From Candidatus Thorarchaeota archaeon (lineage in GTDB: Archaea > Asgardarchaeota > Thorarchaeia > Thorarchaeales > Thorarchaeaceae), in the NCBI GenBank assembly GCA_016840965.1, contig JAEORI010000018.1, positions 1 to 11,101 on the forward strand: a DNA stretch of 11,101 nucleotides. Reading direction: 5' to 3'. Below the pieces are notes generated by a model. The model saw only the letters and a program-made list of their open reading frames with translations, did not search any database and was not told where the DNA came from. Shown here piece after piece: positions 7,149 through 11,101 of this stretch. The position numbers and the translations under genes were made by a program. Numbering within the stretch: position 1 is the stretch's first letter; every line of letters starts with the position of its first letter.

Positions 7149-7156
7149 GAGATGAT
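7149..7156 (+). promoter_or_regulatory. Ribosome binding site deciding the GTG start
   Basis: GAGATGAT differs at one base from the archaeal anti-Shine-Dalgarno complement GAGGTGAT and lies six bases before the GTG at 7163. The ATG inside it (7152) is out of frame, and no in-frame ATG lies between the TATA region and 7163. The GTG is therefore the best start. Confidence 0.6.
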
Positions 7157-7162
7157 ATCGAA

Positions 7163-8362
7163 GTGACTAAAAACAGTGAAATTTCAGGTTTCGCTAAACC
7201 TGAGTTTGAGGCTGTTCGAGAAGCTTTTGACGAGAACTTCAAAATCCGGAATGAGCTTGGTGCTGCGTGTTGCATATATCACCGAGGAGAAAAAGTAGTT
7301 GACCTGTGGGGTGGAATCAGAAACGAAGCTACTGGTGAGCCCTGGGAAGAAGATACCATGGTGCTTGTATGGTCAACCACGAAGGGATTATCAGCTCTTG
7401 CAATGGCGCTTGCTCACTCGCAGGGATTGTTTGACTACGATGAACCTGTTTCAAAGTATTGGCCAGAATTTGCACAACAGGGAAAGGAAAAGATTACCAT
7501 TCGGCAGCTGTTTGCGCATCAAGCGGGACTCTTTGCATTCGATGAATTAGGAAACAGGGAAGTCATAACTGACCTCGACCACTTAGCAGTGGTCTTGGCA
7601 AAGCAGAAACCAGCTTGGGAGCCGGGAACACGACATGGATACCATGCTTTGACTCTAGGATTCTATCAAAGCGAGCTTTTGCGCCGAGTCGATTCCAAAG
7701 GCCGTAGTCTAGGACGGTTCTTTCAGGATGAAATTGCGACTCCTCTTGGTCTCGATTTTTACATTCGACTTCCAGAGGAAATTCCGAATAGTAGACTTGC
7801 TATTCCCAGATCGCCTAAATTTGGTCTTTCAGCCATGCGCTCTTCGCCGATTTCATTCATTCTTGCGGCCATGAATCCACGATCAGCGATTCGTCGTGCA
7901 TTGGTGGGAACTGAGTTTTGCTTGGATGAAAATCGTATCTATACCCGAAATTTCGAAGTACCTTCAGGAGGAGGAGTAGGAACAGCTCGTGCAATAGCTC
8001 ATGCATATGGCGTCTTCGCAGCAGGTGGAAAGGAGCTTGGAGTTCGAGAAGAAACACTCCAAGAACTAAAAGGAACGCCTGTAGCGCCTTTGAAAGGATT
8101 TCGAGATGAAGTTTTGAAAACAGATACATGTTACTCGCTTGGTTTTTCAAAACCCCTACCGAATGATCCATTCGGTTCTCCTAGTGCATATGGTATGATG
8201 GGGACCGGAGGGTCATTTGGGTTCGCAGACCCACAATATGGGTTAGGATATGGATATGTCTTGAATGGATTTGGGACTTCATTTCCAACAGACCCAAGAA
8301 GTGAAGCTCTGGTTGCTGCAATGTATCGCTCAATTGGAGTGACTGATTTGTTCCTTAAGTGA
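7163..8362 (+). CDS. Serine hydrolase, class C beta-lactamase / family VIII esterase type
   Basis: This 399-residue protein begins with a GTG codon. It carries the S-x-x-K motif S71-T-T-K74 in the context VWSTTKGLSALAMAL. Conserved RQLFAHQAGL follows (about 114-123), then a Tyr motif Y160-H-A in place of the lactamase Y-x-N, and GTGGSFGFADP (about 347-357), the counterpart of the lactamase K-T-G or esterase H/W-G-G block. This set is typical of family VIII carboxylesterases and LACTB-like hydrolases: Ser71 attacks an ester or amide, with Lys74 and Tyr160 as general bases. No signal peptide is visible, so it should act in the cytoplasm, and esterase activity is likelier than antibiotic resistance. 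It is divergent from the acyltransferase-like gene and converges on a small membrane protein gene. Substrate unknown. Confidence 0.9.
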   Translation: MTKNSEISGFAKPEFEAVREAFDENFKIRNELGAACCIYHRGEKVVDLWGGIRNEATGEPWEEDTMVLVWSTTKGLSALAMALAHSQGLFDYDEPVSKYWPEFAQQGKEKITIRQLFAHQAGLFAFDELGNREVITDLDHLAVVLAKQKPAWEPGTRHGYHALTLGFYQSELLRRVDSKGRSLGRFFQDEIATPLGLDFYIRLPEEIPNSRLAIPRSPKFGLSAMRSSPISFILAAMNPRSAIRRALVGTEFCLDENRIYTRNFEVPSGGGVGTARAIAHAYGVFAAGGKELGVREETLQELKGTPVAPLKGFRDEVLKTDTCYSLGFSKPLPNDPFGSPSAYGMMGTGGSFGFADPQYGLGYGYVLNGFGTSFPTDPRSEALVAAMYRSIGVTDLFLK

Positions 8363-8453
8363 ATAGAACTAAGTTTGATTGGCTAGTCTATTAAGCATCC
8401 TTGAGTCAGCTAAGACTTGTCTGAATAAGATATCCAACTGTTTATAACATGAG

Positions 8454-8906
8454 CTAGGGTTTTTTCGTCTTGAAGAGTTCCATTCCTGAAATTGCCGATG
8501 CGAGTACAATCAGAGTAGTCATCAGGATATACGCCATGTATGGGATGTTGAAACCGAGTACTGGAAAAGTCTGGATTAGTTCCATGATACAGATAATGAC
8601 TGAACTGATCGTAGCCAGCACCCACCCTTGTTTTGAATCCGTCCAGAAAATCATGTAGACCATATATAAAATGAATAACTCCACAATTAGAACAGTAATC
8701 CCCATCATCCGCACGTGTTCTGAGAATAGGTACGCTAGATTTGGGTACATACCGACTATCTCTTCCCATGTAAGCTCACTGTAGGCAAGATCATCGAGAA
8801 TCAACGAGCCCATAATAAAATAGGTTGCGTAGATGGCGATGTGAATCACGACTGTGAATACCCAAAAGAAAATGGCAAACGTGTTTGAGATTTTTGAACG
8901 ATCCAT
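8454..8906 (-). CDS. Small four-helix membrane protein, unrecognised
   Basis: This 150-residue protein has about four hydrophobic segments (roughly residues 8-34, 66-87, 95-115 and 120-143) and a short basic end (FKTKKP). An acidic loop lies between the first two segments (DDLAYSELTWEE). I do not recognise the family and see no enzyme motif. The frame is open to an ATG at 8969, but I chose the ATG at 8906. A clear GGAGG lies eight bases before it, and a TATA-like TTAAATAT lies inside the would-be extension, correctly placed for a short leader. The extension is polar and adds nothing recognisable. It is divergent from another small membrane protein gene at 9080. A CCC followed by TAG ends the gene next to a run of six A on the coding strand. 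Confidence 0.7.
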   Translation of the reverse strand: MDRSKISNTFAIFFWVFTVVIHIAIYATYFIMGSLILDDLAYSELTWEEIVGMYPNLAYLFSEHVRMMGITVLIVELFILYMVYMIFWTDSKQGWVLATISSVIICIMELIQTFPVLGFNIPYMAYILMTTLIVLASAISGMELFKTKKP

Positions 8907-8914
8907 GGCATGAC

Positions 8915-8919
8915 CCTCC
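8915..8919 (-). promoter_or_regulatory. GGAGG ribosome binding site for the ATG at 8906
   Basis: On the minus strand GGAGG lies eight bases before the ATG at 8906, the strongest Shine-Dalgarno match in this part of the window. It favours this start over the in-frame upstream ATGs at 8942 and 8969, which have no comparable site. Confidence 0.6.
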
Positions 8920-8948
8920 ACTGGCGATCGGATAGAGTTCATTTTCTG

Positions 8949-8957
8949 ATATTTAAG
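8949..8957 (-). promoter_or_regulatory. TATA-like box for the small membrane protein gene
   Basis: On the minus strand CTTAAATAT fits an archaeal TATA box about 45 bases before the ATG at 8906, giving a leader of roughly 20 bases. It would lie inside the coding region if the ATG at 8969 were used. Sequence match only. Confidence 0.35.
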
Positions 8958-9030
8958 GAAACCGCTCATTGAAGCAGAAATTGAGTGGATATCATTGAGA
9001 ATCCATGACTATGTTATTCCATTTAGGCAT

Positions 9031-9047
9031 CTTTATTAATTAATATC
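9031..9047 (+). promoter_or_regulatory. TATA-like region upstream of the membrane protein/DsrE-like pair
   Basis: CTTTATTAATTAATATC, an AT-rich block, lies 33-49 bases before the ATG at 9080. It would place transcription start near 9060-9070 and leave a short leader with GGTGA about nine bases before the ATG. Sequence match only. Confidence 0.4.
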
Positions 9048-9079
9048 AAACGGTCAGTAAAAATAATAGGTGAACATTT

Positions 9080-9475
9080 ATGGCACTATTCCAGTTGATT
9101 TTGTTCATCCTTTTTGCTTTGAATGTGAGCGTGATGTTTTCAGGCTTCATGTTAGCCAGGAGGATGGGCTACTATCTCATGAATCAGGTCATGATGCTTA
9201 TGTTTGGCATGTTAGTGAGCATCGGTATTCTGGTGGTAGGAATGTTCTTCCCTCCAACACCTCCAGTAATGTTTGATCTGCTACATATACTAATACTCGT
9301 AGATTTAGTACTAATTCTATTGGCTACCCTGATGCAATTCATTCAGGTTCTGCCAATTCTCTTGAAGACTATGCAAGGCGGTCCATTTCACAGCTCCCAT
9401 ATGACCAACTTGTTGGTTACGCTGTTCTTGTTGATCGGTCTTGTTGTGTACTACGCTGAACTTGCTGTTCTATGA
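9080..9475 (+). CDS. Small four-helix membrane protein upstream of DsrE-like gene
   Basis: This 131-residue, Met/Leu-rich protein has four likely membrane segments (about 2-24, 33-56, 65-90 and 109-130). Loops are short: basic ARRMG, a Pro-rich FFPPTPPVMF, and KTMQGGPFHSSHMTN, whose two His could touch a ligand or metal. An Asp (D75) sits inside the third segment, unusual in a plain anchor. I do not recognise the family. GGTGA precedes the ATG with normal spacing. The gene ends 16 bases before the DsrE-like gene, so the two are almost certainly co-transcribed. A membrane partner for the soluble DsrE-like protein, for example for thiosulfate or sulfide handling, is a reasonable guess but not shown. 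Confidence 0.75.
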   Translation: MALFQLILFILFALNVSVMFSGFMLARRMGYYLMNQVMMLMFGMLVSIGILVVGMFFPPTPPVMFDLLHILILVDLVLILLATLMQFIQVLPILLKTMQGGPFHSSHMTNLLVTLFLLIGLVVYYAELAVL

Positions 9476-9476
9476 A

Positions 9477-9485
9477 GGAGATGAT
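9477..9485 (+). promoter_or_regulatory. Ribosome binding site fixing the DsrE-like start at 9492
   Basis: GGAGATGAT lies six bases before the ATG at 9492 and differs by one base from GGAGGTGAT. The longer frame from 9441 would overlap the upstream gene and place this site inside the coding region, so 9492 is preferred. Confidence 0.75.
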
Positions 9486-9491
9486 AAAAAA

Positions 9492-9854
9492 ATGGCTAGT
9501 TTATACATAATAGGTCAATGGGGTCCTGAGGCTGCTGAACGATGCTATGGTCCGTTTGTCACAGGTACCACAGCACAGGCACAGGATGTAGAAGCCGATA
9601 TCTTTCTAATGATGGATGCAGTCATGTTGATGAAGAAAGGAGCAGCTGAAAAGGTTAAAGCTCCAGGTTTTCCACCTCTTCCTGACCTGATTGACGCATT
9701 CCTTGAAGCTGGTGGGAAGATTCAGGTCTGTTCAAACTCTGTGGAATTCAGAGGCATTAAGCAGGAAGACCTTCGAGACCCAAGAATCGAAATTGCTGGC
9801 GCTGCTACAATGGTTGATGATGTTCTCACGCATGATAGGACAATGACTTTCTAG
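9492..9854 (+). CDS. DsrE/DsrF-like family protein
   Basis: This 120-residue protein fits the DsrE/F-like family in size and pattern. A first strand SLYIIGQWGPEAAERC leads to a long helix, then a strand ADIFLMMDAVMLMKKGAAEKV (about 35-55). PPLPDLIDAFLEAGGKIQVC follows (about 61-80), with a Cys at 80 in the position usual for the family's active-site Cys, then AGAATMVDDVL near the end. DsrE-like proteins carry or sense sulfur on that Cys, often partnering with TusA; a TusA gene lies about 3.9 kb away on the other strand. A second Cys (18) is present. It sits 16 bases behind a small membrane protein gene and ends before a strong hairpin terminator. Family call is good; a sulfur-carrier role is inferred. 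Confidence 0.82.
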   Translation: MASLYIIGQWGPEAAERCYGPFVTGTTAQAQDVEADIFLMMDAVMLMKKGAAEKVKAPGFPPLPDLIDAFLEAGGKIQVCSNSVEFRGIKQEDLRDPRIEIAGAATMVDDVLTHDRTMTF

Positions 9855-9866
9855 AAATGCATGTAT

Positions 9867-9902
9867 TGAGGGAGATTCTCCCTCATATTTCTTCTTTTTT
9901 TT
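9867..9902 (+). terminator. Hairpin plus T-tract after the DsrE-like gene
   Basis: TGAGGGAG and CTCCCTCA form a perfect eight-pair stem around ATT. TATTTCTTCTTTTTTTT follows, the last eight bases all T. It looks like an intrinsic terminator, starting 13 bases after the stop codon, between the converging DsrE-like and histidine kinase genes. Confidence 0.7.
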
Positions 9903-9906
9903 GGAT

Positions 9907-11101
9907 TTACTGTGGGTAACAATTAGTCATAAGCAAATTCATGACTGAGGTACGTATTGCATTCTCAGAGATGAATCCTGTTAGTTCTTGGTCGCAAATC
10001 TTGATGTAGGGAAGCATAGGAAGTTCTTCTACTGCAATCTCAACTCCGGGATCATCGACATTAATGGTTTCCACCATGCTCAGCGGAACCCCCAATGAAT
10101 CAAGAACTGCAGTCATGATTTCCATTGCAGGCTCACAAAACACGCAGTGATTTGATTTGTAGAAAGTAATGCAAGTATTTCGGCCACAATGCAGTTCGGG
10201 AGTTTCAGCCCAGAGTGGAAGCATAAGTACAAAACGAGCCCCTTGTGAGTGGTCACCTTTCACGCGGTCTTCCACACGAATCTTGCCACCAATATTCTTC
10301 ACAATTCTATCAACGAGTGTAAGACCAAGACCTCTTCCAACAATTTGATCATCAGGACGTCCTGTTCTTCTAAAAATGAATTCTTTTGCACTATCAGTGA
10401 TTCCTGGTCCATGATCAGCGAACTCTATACGAACCATTTTTACTTCGTCAACGATTTCTGCATTTACTTCAACAACCACGTTGTCCTTCTCATCAAAAGT
10501 CATAGCGTTGTGTAGTATGTTAAAGCACACTTGTTCAAGATATTGATGACCTGCTACTTCAAATTTACCTTTCTCGAGATTGGTCGTCAATATCAAACTT
10601 TTCCAAGGAAAGTCTGCTTGAACTGATTCAAGAGAGGATTCGAAGTAATCACAAATATCAACTTTAGTTCGGGTTGGAGGATCGTTCGCTAGACGAAATA
10701 AAGCTCGCAAATTGGCAATCATTCTTGCAGCTCGCCGGACATTCCAGCTAGATTCATGCAATAATGGGCGATATTGTTCAGGAATATCGCCAGAGGTTTC
10801 TAGAAGTCCAGTTGAGAAAAGGAGACTCTGATTCACATTATTGAGATCATGTGTCATCACTTCTAAATACAGATTCGCTCGGTCGCGCTCTATTTGTTCT
10901 CTCGCTTCAGCGTTTTTGCGCCTGTCAATATCAAGAGCCAATAATGCAATGGTTGATGATTGATCGGGATATTCAAGTAAGTTTGCAGTCACGCTGACCC
11001 AAGTTGATCTATCATCCGCTGTTTTTAATTGCAACTCAAAATCTTCAACACTCTTACCATTCGCTACCTCTGAGAGCATCTGTCCAACTATCTCTTTTCC
11101 C
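9907..11101 (-). CDS. PAS/histidine kinase with C-terminal thioredoxin-like domain, N-terminus outside window
   Basis: The frame stays open to the window edge, so the start lies outside; numbering here is from the Met at 11079. The first part is the end of a PAS domain (to about 52, TIALLALDIDRRKNAE), then a signal helix (about 53-70). The kinase follows: H box with His77 in MTHDLNN, N box with Asn191 (ILHNAM), G1 box D222-H-G-P-G-I, and G2 box GRGLGL (about 248-253). After the ATPase domain come residues 296-390, a separate thioredoxin/glutaredoxin-like domain. It has CITFYKSNHCVFCEP with Cys312-V-F-Cys315, a LPMLPYIKI strand with Pro357 as the likely cis-Pro, and ELTGFIS. No receiver domain follows. 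It may sense thiol redox state and phosphorylate an unseen regulator (inference). No membrane segment is visible in this part. Confidence 0.88.
   Translation of the reverse strand, partial: GKEIVGQMLSEVANGKSVEDFELQLKTADDRSTWVSVTANLLEYPDQSSTIALLALDIDRRKNAEAREQIERDRANLYLEVMTHDLNNVNQSLLFSTGLLETSGDIPEQYRPLLHESSWNVRRAARMIANLRALFRLANDPPTRTKVDICDYFESSLESVQADFPWKSLILTTNLEKGKFEVAGHQYLEQVCFNILHNAMTFDEKDNVVVEVNAEIVDEVKMVRIEFADHGPGITDSAKEFIFRRTGRPDDQIVGRGLGLTLVDRIVKNIGGKIRVEDRVKGDHSQGARFVLMLPLWAETPELHCGRNTCITFYKSNHCVFCEPAMEIMTAVLDSLGVPLSMVETINVDDPGVEIAVEELPMLPYIKICDQELTGFISENAIRTSVMNLLMTNCYPQ

Noticed and set aside
9441..9491. Longer N-terminus for the DsrE-like protein
   Set aside because: It would overlap the upstream gene and bury a strong ribosome binding site; the family pattern starts at the ATG at 9492.

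Overview
The window looks archaeal, and an Asgard (Thorarchaeia-like) genome is my best guess; no rRNA or other marker fixes the lineage. The support is: AT-rich TATA-like boxes rather than -35/-10 promoters; ribosome binding sites resembling GAGGTGAT; a surface protein with ten N-glycosylation sequons held by a C-terminal membrane anchor; and the mix of families (flotillin with an NfeD-like partner, stand-alone E2-like acyltransferase, PAS/histidine kinase). Genes are short-spaced, on both strands, with no insertion sequence, CRISPR array, tRNA or rRNA visible.

Left part (1-5320): the end of a multi-pass membrane protein (1-678); an NfeD-like membrane protein with a very long Asp/His repeat between its membrane segments (772-1737); a large surface beta-propeller-like protein on the opposite strand (1774-3714); and a flotillin/SPFH protein (3948-5282). 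NfeD-like proteins and flotillins are known partners, so the two + strand genes probably work together although the surface protein gene lies between them.

Middle part (5364-8362): a minus-strand cluster reads, in transcription order, E2-type acyltransferase-like protein without the catalytic histidine motif (7029-6196), flavodoxin-like protein (6162-5683), TusA-type sulfur carrier (5603-5364). A serine hydrolase of the class C beta-lactamase/family VIII esterase type (7163-8362) is divergent from it. Their shared upstream region holds three GTATAY boxes spaced 10 and 11 bp apart.

Right part (8454-11101): two small unrecognised four-helix membrane proteins are divergent (8906-8454 and 9080-9475). 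The second forms a tight two-gene unit with a DsrE-like protein (9492-9854) that ends at a strong hairpin plus T-tract. Converging on it is a PAS/histidine kinase, cut by the window edge, whose C-terminus carries a thioredoxin/glutaredoxin-like domain with a CxxC motif.

A recurring theme is thiol and sulfur chemistry: TusA, flavodoxin, DsrE-like, and a kinase with a fused redox domain. The kinase-thioredoxin fusion, the Asp/His repeat in the NfeD-like protein and the acyltransferase-like protein lacking its catalytic motif are the observations most worth following.
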